Below, piece after piece: positions 1 to 8,748 of a DNA stretch of 17,620 nt. This DNA comes from Burkholderiaceae bacterium (GTDB lineage: Bacteria; Pseudomonadota; Gammaproteobacteria; Burkholderiales; Burkholderiaceae_E). Made by a program: the position numbers and the translations under genes. The first letter of the stretch is position 1. Every line of letters starts with the position of its first letter. The notes below the pieces were generated by a model. It worked only from the letters and a program-made list of their open reading frames with translations. It was not told where the DNA came from and did no database searches. Location: positions 1 to 17,620 of the forward strand of contig JAHYJF010000039.1 of the NCBI GenBank assembly GCA_019428955.1, given 5' to 3'.

Positions 1-12
1 CAACCGCCGCAT

Positions 13-261
13 TTACGTCGCCTGGCCTTTGGCCACAAAAGCTTCGCAGTCATTCGCCTGCTCGCCCTGACCGGCGCCGCCTCCGATGCGGTTCGTGTAC
101 CCCGGCTCACGCTTTACGATCCACGCTCCCTCCCCACGCTCGGTCACCCTCACGCAGTTGCGCTTCACTTGACTCGCTGTGGCCAGCTCGGCCGGGGACC
201 GGGACTTGCACCCCGAAGATCGCGCCCATGCTGGGCGAACAAACAAAAAGGCCCCGATCAA
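13..261 (-). CDS. Doubtful small ORF, hypothetical protein
   Basis: This open frame of up to 82 codons is the only candidate gene in the left 315 bases. I do not recognise the product. The longest reading starts at a TTG inside the hairpin of the tRNA terminator, which is a poor start. The next usable starts are a second TTG five codons later, and then only GTG codons well inside the frame. No Shine-Dalgarno is evident. The translated product is polar, with cysteines near SSGCKS, KRNCVR and NDCEA. It could be a remnant of an integrated element, since tRNA genes are common integration sites, or simply a chance frame in GC-rich DNA. Gene status is unproven; the real content of positions 1-243 is unexplained. 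Confidence 0.2.
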   Translation of the reverse strand: MIGAFLFVRPAWARSSGCKSRSPAELATASQVKRNCVRVTERGEGAWIVKREPGYTNRIGGGAGQGEQANDCEAFVAKGQAT

Positions 262-268
262 CGGGGCT
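244..268 (-). terminator. Rho-independent terminator of the tRNA-Val/tRNA-Asp transcript
   Basis: On the minus strand a 6-bp perfect GC stem (GCCCCG at 267-262, CGGGGC at 256-251) encloses the loop TTGAT. The stem is followed, after one C, by five T residues. It lies about 48 nt past the 3' end of tRNA-Asp and in the right orientation to end the tRNA transcript. Confidence 0.8.
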
Positions 269-315
269 CTTAGGAGTGCTTCCAGGACTGCTTTGGACAG
301 TCTGAAACGTGAGCT

Positions 316-392
316 TGGCGGAGTGGACGGGACTCGAACCCGCGACCCCCGGCGTGACAGGCCGGTATTCTAACCAACTGAACTACCACTCC
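316..392 (-). tRNA. tRNA-Asp (GTC)
   Basis: A 77-nt cloverleaf on the minus strand. The acceptor arms GGAGTGG and CCACTCC pair perfectly. The D-arm has AGTTCAGTTGG, the T-arm has GGTTCGAGTCC, the discriminator base is G, and CCA is encoded at 318-316. The anticodon GTC lies at 358-356 in a CTGTCAC loop. It is 20 nt downstream of tRNA-Val with no terminator between them, so the two are probably processed from one precursor. Confidence 0.97.
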
Positions 393-412
393 GCTGTAAC
401 CTGTTTCCGTCT

Positions 413-488
413 TGGTGGGTGCTGAGAGGCTCGAACTCCCGACCTACGCCTTGTAAGGGCGCCGCTCTACCAACTGAGCTAAGCACCC
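413..488 (-). tRNA. tRNA-Val (TAC)
   Basis: A 76-nt cloverleaf on the minus strand. The acceptor arms GGGTGCT and AGCACCC pair perfectly. The D-arm contains TAGCTCAGTTGG and the T-arm GAGTTCGAGCCTC, the discriminator is A, and CCA is encoded at 415-413. The anticodon TAC is at 455-453. It is the first gene of the tRNA pair and sits 57 nt past the end of hupB. Confidence 0.97.
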
Positions 489-517
489 CTAGCCGGCAAA
501 ACGCAACAACCCAGTAT

Positions 518-526
518 TGTATACCA
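518..526 (-). promoter_or_regulatory. Possible extended -10 promoter for the tRNA pair
   Basis: The minus strand reads TGGTATACA, a TGn-extended -10 element (TATACA at 523-518), about 29 nt before tRNA-Val. I see no good -35 hexamer. The same bases form a weak TATTG/CAATA hairpin, so a role in ending the hupB transcript is an alternative. Confidence 0.4.
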
Positions 527-545
527 ATATTCGGGCTGCCCTTGC

Positions 546-818
546 TCAGTTAAGCGCTTCCTTTAGGCCTTTGCCGGGACGGAACTTCGGCACCTTGGCG
601 GACTTGATCTTGATCTTGTCGCCGGTGCGAGGATTGCGTCCGGTCCTGGCGGCACGCTTGGTTACGGCGAACGTGCCGAAACCAACCATCGTCACGGTAC
701 CGCCCTTGCGCAGGGTAGTACGAACCGCGCCCACAAACGCGTCCAACGCGCGCCCGGCGGCAGCCTTCGAAATGTCCGCCTTGTCGGCAATGTGGTCGAT
801 CAGTTCGGTCTTGTTCAT
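546..818 (-). CDS. hupB: DNA-binding protein HU-beta
   Basis: This 90-residue histone-like protein belongs to the HU/IHF family, which bends and compacts DNA as a dimer in the nucleoid. It begins MNKTELIDHIADKADISKAA, as family members do. The dimerisation core includes GFGTFAV, and the flexible DNA-binding arm carries the signature RTGRNPRTG with its intercalating proline, followed by KIKIKSAKVPKFRPGK. Length is normal. The ATG at 818 is preceded by a GAGGGG Shine-Dalgarno about 9 nt upstream. The gene lies downstream of lon, as in many proteobacteria. A strong candidate promoter in the 176-bp gap (923-952) suggests transcription independent of lon. Confidence 0.97.
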   Translation of the reverse strand: MNKTELIDHIADKADISKAAAGRALDAFVGAVRTTLRKGGTVTMVGFGTFAVTKRAARTGRNPRTGDKIKIKSAKVPKFRPGKGLKEALN

Positions 819-922
819 GAAAAGTACCCCTCGATTCGATTCGTTATGACTGGTTGATCACGTCAAAGAAAACGACATGAATGAAACTCTGGCGGACATC
901 ACGCCGGAAATGCTGAGGGGCT

Positions 923-952
923 ATTAAATCGTTGCGGACCACTACATGTCAA
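923..952 (-). promoter_or_regulatory. Sigma-70 promoter of hupB
   Basis: On the minus strand there is a perfect -35 TTGACA (952-947), an 18-nt spacer, and a -10 TTTAAT (928-923) matching five of six consensus bases. The start point would fall near 916, giving a leader of about 98 nt before the hupB ATG. It sits in the lon-hupB gap, 43 nt past the lon stop codon. Confidence 0.65.
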
Positions 953-994
953 CCCGCGCCACGCATGGACCTGCGCTGCGCGGTGAATCACCAA

Positions 995-3409
<2,415 letters not shown>

Positions 3410-3436
3410 CGGATTCTCCATTGCGACCCTGGGCTT

Positions 3437-3466
3437 CATGTGACGGCATGATCCCGGGAATTCAAG
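3437..3466 (-). promoter_or_regulatory. Possible sigma-32 (heat-shock) promoter of lon
   Basis: On the minus strand CTTGAA (3466-3461) matches the sigma-32 -35 core. About 14 nt on, CCGTCACAT (3445-3437) partly matches the CCCCAT-type -10. Its position would give a leader of about 20-25 nt containing the lon Shine-Dalgarno. The -10 match is weak, and support comes mainly from lon being a classic heat-shock gene. Confidence 0.35.
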
Positions 3467-3550
3467 TGCCTTGGTAAAGGATACGCCCAAACCGCCAAGC
3501 GCCAGCGGCTCGCCACGAGGGGCGAATGGCCAATTACTGGGGCCAGGGGG

Positions 3551-3572
3551 GGGCAGGGAACGGGACCTGCCC
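3551..3572. repeat. Inverted repeat just past the clpX stop codon
   Basis: GGGCAGG (3551-3557) and CCTGCCC (3566-3572) form a perfect 7-bp stem with an 8-nt loop, starting 4 nt after the clpX stop. It is placed like a terminator or 3'-end stabiliser for the tig-clpP-clpX transcript. The minus strand continues with a run of C rather than T, so it is not a standard intrinsic terminator. Confidence 0.5.
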
Positions 3573-3576
3573 GGGG

Positions 3577-4842
3577 CTATTTGGTGCCGACCACCTTGGG
3601 GCTGTCGGCAAAGATGATCAGCGGCTTGCTCTCGCCTTGCACCGAGTTCTCGTCGACCACGACCTTCTGGACGTTCTTCATCCCGGGAAGCTCGAACATG
3701 ATGTCGAGCAGGGCATACTCCAGGATCGAGCGCAGACCCCGCGCCCCTGTCTTGCGTTTGAGCGCCTTCCTGGCGATCGCCTGGAGCGCCTGGGGACGAA
3801 ATTCGAGCTCCACGCCCTCCATCGCGAACAGCCGCTGGTACTGCTTGACCAGGGCATTGCGCGGGGTGGTCAGGATCTCGGTAAGAGAATCTTCGTCGAG
3901 TTCCTCGAGGGTCGTAACCACCGGCAAGCGGCCGACGAGTTCTGGAATGAGTCCGAACTTGATCAGGTCCTCGGGCTCGACGTCCAGCAGGACTTCGCCG
4001 ATGCGCCGCTCGGAAGCTCTCTTGACCTGGGCGCCAAAACCGATGCCGGAACGCTCCGAACGATCCCTGATCACCTTCTCGAGGCCGTCGAAAGCGCCCC
4101 CGCAGATGAACAGGATGTTGGTGGTGTCGATCTGCACGAAGTCCTGGTTGGGGTGCTTGCGCCCCCCTTGCGGCGGCACCGCGGCGACCGTCCCTTCGAT
4201 CAGTTTCAGCAGGGCCTGCTGGACGCCCTCGCCGGAAACATCGCGGGTTATCGAGGGGTTGTCGGACTTGCGTGAAATCTTGTCGATTTCGTCAACATAG
4301 ACGATCCCGTTCTGCGCCTTCTCGACTTCGTAGTTGCAGTTCTGGAGCAGCTTCTGGATGATGTTCTCGACGTCCTCGCCGACGTAACCGGCCTCGGTCA
4401 GCGTCGTCGCATCGGCGATCACGAACGGCACGTCAAGCAGCCGGGCCAGTGTCTGGGCCAACAGCGTCTTGCCCGAACCCGTCGGACCGACGAGCAGGAT
4501 GTTGCTCTTCGAGAGCTCGACGTCGTCCTTGCCGCTCTTGGTGCGGAGCCGCTTGTAGTGGTTGTAGACCGCCACCGAGAGGGTGCGCTTGGCCATCCGC
4601 TGGCCAATCACGTACTGGTCGAGCGTCGCGCAAATCTCGCTGGGGGTAGGCAGCGCATCGGCAGCCTCGCTGGGCGTGGCGTCGCCGCTGGCCTCATCGC
4701 GGATGATCTCGTTGCAAAGTTCGATGCACTCGTCGCAGATGAACACCGACGGTCCGGCGATCAGCTTGCGTACCTCGTGCTGGCTCTTGCCGCAGAACGA
4801 GCAATAGAGCAACTTCTCGCTGCTTCCTTTCTTTTCCGCCAT
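3577..4842 (-). CDS. clpX: ClpX, ATPase subunit of the ClpXP protease
   Basis: AAA+ unfoldase of 421 residues that recognises tagged proteins, unfolds them and feeds them to ClpP. The N-terminal zinc-binding domain has four cysteines in CSFC (14, 17) and CDEC (36, 39). Walker A is GPTGSGKT (119-126), the pore loop is GYVG (152-155), Walker B is VYVDEID (181-187), and the RKH loop is at 228-230. The IGF loop that docks on ClpP is at 267-269, and the sensor-2 region reads GARGLR (366-371). All key residues are present. It starts 25 nt after clpP ends, with a purine stretch (AGCGGGG) before the ATG, and is probably cotranscribed with tig and clpP. A 168-nt gap separates it from lon. Confidence 0.98.
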   Translation of the reverse strand: MAEKKGSSEKLLYCSFCGKSQHEVRKLIAGPSVFICDECIELCNEIIRDEASGDATPSEAADALPTPSEICATLDQYVIGQRMAKRTLSVAVYNHYKRLRTKSGKDDVELSKSNILLVGPTGSGKTLLAQTLARLLDVPFVIADATTLTEAGYVGEDVENIIQKLLQNCNYEVEKAQNGIVYVDEIDKISRKSDNPSITRDVSGEGVQQALLKLIEGTVAAVPPQGGRKHPNQDFVQIDTTNILFICGGAFDGLEKVIRDRSERSGIGFGAQVKRASERRIGEVLLDVEPEDLIKFGLIPELVGRLPVVTTLEELDEDSLTEILTTPRNALVKQYQRLFAMEGVELEFRPQALQAIARKALKRKTGARGLRSILEYALLDIMFELPGMKNVQKVVVDENSVQGESKPLIIFADSPKVVGTK

Positions 4843-4867
4843 TATGACCCCGCTCGGCGCGCCGACC

Positions 4868-5530
4868 TTAGCTGATCTCGCCCCGACTCGCCAATACCTT
4901 GTCTATCAAGCCGTACTTTACCGCATCTTCGGCAGACAGGAAGGTATCGCGATCGGTGTCGCGTTCGATACGCTCGAGTGGCTGGCCGGTCTTGCTGGCC
5001 AGCATTTCGTTGAGCCGCTGGCGCAGGTAGATGATCTCGCGCGCCTGGATCTCGATGTCGGCGGCCTGGCCCTGGGTGCCTCCGGACGGTTGGTGGATCA
5101 TCATCCGTGCATTGGGCAGGGCAAAACGCTTGTTCTTGGCGCCGGCGGCGAGAAGAAATGAGCCCATGCTCGCCGCGATGCCCATGCACAGCGTGCTGAC
5201 ATCGGGCTTGATGAACTCCATGGTGTCGTACACCGCCAGGCCGGCCGATACCGCGCCACCGGGCGAATTGATGTAGAAGGAGATGTCCTTGTCGGGGTTC
5301 TCCGACTCCAGGAATAGCAACTGGGCGACGATCAGGTTGGCGGTGTGATCGGTGACCGGGCCGACCAGGAAGATCACCCGTTCACGCAGCAGCCGCGAGT
5401 AGATGTCATAGGCGCGTTCACCGCGCCCGCTTTGCTCGATCACCATCGGCACCAGGCCCAGTCCCTGCGGCGCGCTGGCCTGCGCCAGTTCGGCGCCGAC
5501 CAGGTCTTCGATCAAGCTGTTTCGCGTCAT
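4868..5530 (-). CDS. clpP: ClpP, proteolytic subunit of the Clp protease
   Basis: Serine protease of 220 residues that forms the two-ring tetradecamer used by ClpX. The catalytic triad is visible: Ser121 in GIAASMGS, His146 in MMIHQPSGG, and Asp195 in DTDRDTF. The spacings (25 and 49 residues) match E. coli ClpP. The first 20 or so residues probably include a self-cleaved propeptide, as in the family. The ATG at 5530 has GGGAG 8 nt upstream. The gene begins 34 nt after the tig stop and ends 25 nt before clpX, consistent with a tig-clpP-clpX operon that groups nascent-chain folding with degradation. Confidence 0.98.
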   Translation of the reverse strand: MTRNSLIEDLVGAELAQASAPQGLGLVPMVIEQSGRGERAYDIYSRLLRERVIFLVGPVTDHTANLIVAQLLFLESENPDKDISFYINSPGGAVSAGLAVYDTMEFIKPDVSTLCMGIAASMGSFLLAAGAKNKRFALPNARMMIHQPSGGTQGQAADIEIQAREIIYLRQRLNEMLASKTGQPLERIERDTDRDTFLSAEDAVKYGLIDKVLASRGEIS

Positions 5531-5564
5531 TTATTCGTCTCCCTTGGCAACCAGCAGCACGCCA

Positions 5565-6863
5565 TCAGCCCTGCATCAACTCGTCGAAGTCGATCGCCTT
5601 GTCCAGCACCTTGGCGTTCGCCAGTACCCAGTCGACCACATTCTGCTCGACCACCAGCGACTCGACCTGCGCCAGACGCTCGCGATCGCCGAAATAGTAG
5701 CGCAGCACCTCCTCGGGGCTTTCGTAGGCCTGGGCAAACTCCTCGATCTGCGCCCGCACCTGCTCGGGTTTCGCCTGCAGGCCATGCTTGTTGACGATCT
5801 CGGCGACCAGCAGCCCGAGCCTGACGCGTTTCTGCGCAGATTCGAAAAAAGCACCTTCCGGAACCGGCAGCTTCGAAGTATCTATGCCCCGCTCCTTCAG
5901 GTCGGCCAGGGCGCGTTCGGTCAGCGCGGCTTCCTCGCCGCGCACCAGCGACTGCGGCAGTTCGAAACTGGTGACGCTGGGCAGCACGTCCATCAGGTTG
6001 GATTTGGTGCGGGCTCGGGTGCGCTGCAGCACTTCGCGCTCGAGATTGGCCCTGATGTCGGCGCGCATCTTCTCGACGTTACCGTCCTCGACGCCGAGCT
6101 GGCGCGCGAACTCCTGGTCGACCACCGGCAGTACCGGTTCCTCGACCTTGGACACCGAAATTTCAAACTGCGCCTCCTTGCCGGCCAGATCCTTGGAACC
6201 GTAATCCTCGGGAAAGTTCACCGCTACCGTGCGAGTTTCACCCGCCTTCATGCCCCGCACCCCGGTTTCGAAATCGGGCAACATCCGACCTTCACCAAGA
6301 ACGAACGGGAAGTCGCTGCCGCTGCCGCCATCGAAGGCCACCCCGTCGAGGGTGCCGGTGAATGCGATCGTCACCCGGTCGCCGTCCTGCGCAGCGCGCT
6401 CGACCGGGTTCCACGTGACGCGTTGCTTGCGCAGGATCTCGACCGTCTTGTCGACCTCGTCATCACCGATCGTGCAGGTGACCCGCTCGATTTCCAGCGC
6501 CGCAAAGTCACCCAGCACCACTTCGGGATAGACCTCGAACGTGGCCATGAAGGCCAGTTGCGTCTCATCGCCGGCGTCACCGCGCTCGATATGGGGTTCG
6601 CCAGCGACCCGCAGGTCGTGTTCCTTGATTGCCGCCGCGAGCCCCTGGGAGATCGCCTCGCCGAGCACCTCGGACTCCACCTGGGGCCCGTGGGAGCGCT
6701 CGATCATCTTCATCGGAACCTTGCCCGGACGGAAGCCGGGCATTCTCAGCGTGCGACTCAGTTTCTTCAATCTCTGGCCGACTTCGCTCTCGACGGTGGC
6801 AATTGCCACCGACAGCGCTAGTTTGCGTTCCAGGGGTCCGGTACTCTCAATTTGCGTCGCCAT
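5565..6863 (-). CDS. tig: Trigger factor, ribosome-associated chaperone
   Basis: ATP-independent chaperone with peptidyl-prolyl isomerase activity that binds the ribosomal exit tunnel and shields nascent chains; 432 residues, the same length as the E. coli protein. The ribosome-docking signature GFRPGKVP falls at residues 43-50 when ATG 6863 is used, the same place as in E. coli, so I prefer that start over the in-frame ATG three codons upstream (6872). The central FKBP-like domain includes DGDRVTIAFTGTLDG and the FxxGxxxMLPDFE region, followed by the helical C-terminal chaperone domain. No strong Shine-Dalgarno precedes either ATG. It lies 46 nt downstream of tRNA-Leu with no evident terminator between, so it may share that transcript. 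Confidence 0.97.
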   Translation of the reverse strand: MATQIESTGPLERKLALSVAIATVESEVGQRLKKLSRTLRMPGFRPGKVPMKMIERSHGPQVESEVLGEAISQGLAAAIKEHDLRVAGEPHIERGDAGDETQLAFMATFEVYPEVVLGDFAALEIERVTCTIGDDEVDKTVEILRKQRVTWNPVERAAQDGDRVTIAFTGTLDGVAFDGGSGSDFPFVLGEGRMLPDFETGVRGMKAGETRTVAVNFPEDYGSKDLAGKEAQFEISVSKVEEPVLPVVDQEFARQLGVEDGNVEKMRADIRANLEREVLQRTRARTKSNLMDVLPSVTSFELPQSLVRGEEAALTERALADLKERGIDTSKLPVPEGAFFESAQKRVRLGLLVAEIVNKHGLQAKPEQVRAQIEEFAQAYESPEEVLRYYFGDRERLAQVESLVVEQNVVDWVLANAKVLDKAIDFDELMQG

Positions 6864-6909
6864 AAGAACCATTTTCTAAAAGTGGGAAGGGGGATGCCGC
6901 GTTCCCGAT

Positions 6910-6994
6910 TGGTGCGGCCGAAAGGACTCGAACCTTCACGCCTTGCAGCGCCAGGACCTAAACCTGGTGCGTCTACCAATTCCGCCACGGCCGC
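6910..6994 (-). tRNA. tRNA-Leu (TAG)
   Basis: An 85-nt class II tRNA on the minus strand. The acceptor arms GCGGCCG and CGGCCGC pair, the D-arm has GGCGGAATTGGTAGACGC, and a long variable arm follows the anticodon stem ACCAGG/CCTGG. The T-arm contains GGTTCGAGTCC, the discriminator is A, and CCA is encoded at 6912-6910. The anticodon TAG is at 6960-6958. It sits directly upstream of tig. Confidence 0.96.
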
Positions 6995-7007
6995 GTGCCA
7001 ACCCATA

Positions 7008-7013
7008 ATTTTA
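7008..7013 (-). promoter_or_regulatory. Possible -10 element for tRNA-Leu
   Basis: TAAAAT on the minus strand ends 13 nt before the first base of tRNA-Leu, giving a leader of about 6 nt. I see no convincing -35 hexamer at the expected distance. It lies in the 54-bp divergent region shared with hpnC. Confidence 0.4.
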
Positions 7014-7036
7014 TCCGAAGATCGTAACCCGCACTC

Positions 7037-7042
7037 TACAAT
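7037..7042 (+). promoter_or_regulatory. -10 element placed for leaderless transcription of hpnC
   Basis: TACAAT (five of six consensus bases) is followed by exactly 6 nt and then the hpnC ATG. The predicted start point is therefore the A of the ATG or within a base of it. No Shine-Dalgarno is present, and the -35 region is weak. Confidence 0.45.
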
Positions 7043-7048
7043 CGCCAT

Positions 7049-7903
7049 ATGTCACTCCAGAATGGAGCCACAGCGCTCCGTGTCGCGCAACACTACGAGA
7101 ACTTCCCGGTCGGATCGTGGCTCGTGCCGCAGCGCCTGCGGCCGGCGTTCGCTGCGCTCTACCGCTTCGCCCGCTACGCCGACGACATCGCGGACGAGGG
7201 CGACGATCCGCCCGAGCAAAGGATGGCTGAACTGGCACGACTGCACGCCGCCCTGGAGGGGCAAACCACCCATCCGGTGGTGGCGAGCCTGACCCCCTAC
7301 ATCGAGCGCCACGGCCTTGAACCGGCTCATCTGCACGACCTCCTGAGCGCCTTCGAGCAGGACGTGCGCGGCATGCGTTACGCTGATTTCGCCGCCGTAC
7401 TCGACTACTGCAGTCGGTCGGCCAACCCGGTGGGGGCGCTGGTACTCGAGCTCTTCGGTCGCGACGACAGCATCAACCGCCGCCACTCCGATGCCATCTG
7501 CTCGGCCCTTCAGCTGATCAATTTCCTCCAGGATCTGGCCGAGGACTGGCAGCGGGGACGTCTCTACCTGGCTCTCGACGAACTGCATCAGGCCGGGCTC
7601 GCGGAGGAGGATATCGCCGCCGCGGTCACCGCCGGACGCGCGCCGGCGACGCTGCGGGCGCTGATCGCCAGGGAGTCACGCCGCGCCCAGGCGATGCTCG
7701 ATTCGGGCGCGCCGCTCCTGGCCGCAGTCCCGGCCAGGCTGCGACTCGAGTTGCGCGCCGTGTTGGCAGGCGCTACCCGCGTGCTCGCCAAACTCGAACG
7801 CGGTGGCTTCGACCCGATTGCCCGCCGACCGGTGCTGGGCTGGTCCGACGCCCTGCCCTTGTTGCGGCTTTGGCTGTTCCCGATCGTGGAGCACAAGCCG
7901 TGA
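7049..7903 (+). CDS. hpnC: HpnC, hydroxysqualene synthase (squalene/phytoene synthase family)
   Basis: Trans-isoprenyl diphosphate synthase-like enzyme of 284 residues. In the bacterial HpnCDE route, HpnC converts presqualene diphosphate made by HpnD into hydroxysqualene. Both aspartate-rich metal-binding motifs are present: DDIAD (45-49) in RFARYADDIADE, and DLAED (162-166) in NFLQDLAEDWQRGR. The HYENFPVGSWLVP N-terminus and the NFxQD form of the second motif fit HpnC rather than HpnD. The ATG has no Shine-Dalgarno but a -10 hexamer 6 nt upstream, suggesting a leaderless mRNA. Its stop overlaps the hpnD start by 4 nt (GTGA). Assignment between HpnC and HpnD rests on motif form and gene order. 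Confidence 0.93.
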   Translation: MSLQNGATALRVAQHYENFPVGSWLVPQRLRPAFAALYRFARYADDIADEGDDPPEQRMAELARLHAALEGQTTHPVVASLTPYIERHGLEPAHLHDLLSAFEQDVRGMRYADFAAVLDYCSRSANPVGALVLELFGRDDSINRRHSDAICSALQLINFLQDLAEDWQRGRLYLALDELHQAGLAEEDIAAAVTAGRAPATLRALIARESRRAQAMLDSGAPLLAAVPARLRLELRAVLAGATRVLAKLERGGFDPIARRPVLGWSDALPLLRLWLFPIVEHKP

Positions 7904-8748
7904 CTCCCGACGAATTTTGCCAACAGCGCGCCGCAGCCAGCGGATCGAGCTTCTATTACAGCTTCCTGTTCCTGCCCGCGGAGCGGCGCCGCGCGATCAC
8001 GGCGCTCTATGCCTTCTGCCGCGAGGTCGACGATGTGGTCGACGAAACCGAAGACGCCAACGTGGCGCGCCTCAAGCTGGCCTGGTGGCGCGACGAGATC
8101 GCCCGGGCATTTTCCGGCCACGCCCAACACCCGGTGGCCATCGCCCTGCAGCAATACGCCGCGACCTTCGGGCTCGAGTCCCGATTGCTGATCGAGGTCA
8201 TCGACGGGATGCAGATGGACCTGGACCAGAATCGCTACCACGACTATGTCGGACTCCAACTCTACTGCCACCGGGTCGCCGGTGTGGTAGGCGTGCTCGC
8301 CGCCGGAATTTTTGGCGAACGTTCCGCCGCCGTGAGCGAATATTCCGAGCGGCTCGGCCAGGCCTTCCAGCTGACCAATATCATTCGCGACGTCGGCGAG
8401 GACGCCCGCAAGGGCCGCATCTACCTGCCGCTCGAGGACTTGCGCAAGTTCGGGGTCCAGACTCAGGAAATCATCTCGTGCACGCCCTCGGAACGGTTCG
8501 TGGCGCTGATGCGCTTCGAAGCCGAGCGTGCCCGCGAACTCTACCGACAAGCGTACGCCCTGTTGCCTGAGCGCGACCGACGCGACCAGCGCCCCGGCCT
8601 GGTGATGGCGGCAATCTACGCGACCCTGCTGGCCGAGATCGAGCACGACGGATTCAAGGTGCTCACCCAGCGCGTTTCGCTCACCCCGGTACGCAAGCTA
8701 TGGCTGGCGTGGAGCACCTGGCTCCGGGGCCGGCCTCCGGCACCGTGA
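7900..8748 (+). CDS. hpnD: HpnD, presqualene diphosphate synthase
   Basis: Squalene/phytoene synthase family enzyme of 282 residues that condenses two farnesyl diphosphates to presqualene diphosphate. Metal-binding motifs are DDVVD (44-48) in FCREVDDVVDE and DVGED (164-168) in NIIRDVGEDARKGRIYLP, with the typical substrate segment SGSSFYYSFLFLP near the N-terminus. I chose the GTG at 7900 because it gives the usual VTPDEFCQQRAAASG opening and overlaps the hpnC stop as GTGA. An ATG at 7870, inside hpnC, would add ten unrelated residues. It is translationally coupled to hpnC and, through a second GTGA overlap, to hpnE. Confidence 0.95.
   Translation: MTPDEFCQQRAAASGSSFYYSFLFLPAERRRAITALYAFCREVDDVVDETEDANVARLKLAWWRDEIARAFSGHAQHPVAIALQQYAATFGLESRLLIEVIDGMQMDLDQNRYHDYVGLQLYCHRVAGVVGVLAAGIFGERSAAVSEYSERLGQAFQLTNIIRDVGEDARKGRIYLPLEDLRKFGVQTQEIISCTPSERFVALMRFEAERARELYRQAYALLPERDRRDQRPGLVMAAIYATLLAEIEHDGFKVLTQRVSLTPVRKLWLAWSTWLRGRPPAP

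Noticed and set aside
5544..6821. 425-codon plus-strand frame over tig
   Set aside because: Antisense to an intact trigger factor; the product is His/Leu/Gln-rich with no known motif.
6818..7048. 76-codon minus-strand frame across tRNA-Leu
   Set aside because: It reads straight through a complete tRNA gene, so it is not a protein gene.
7588..8646. 352-codon minus-strand frame over hpnC/hpnD
   Set aside because: Antisense to two genes with intact metal-binding motifs; no recognisable domain or ribosome site.
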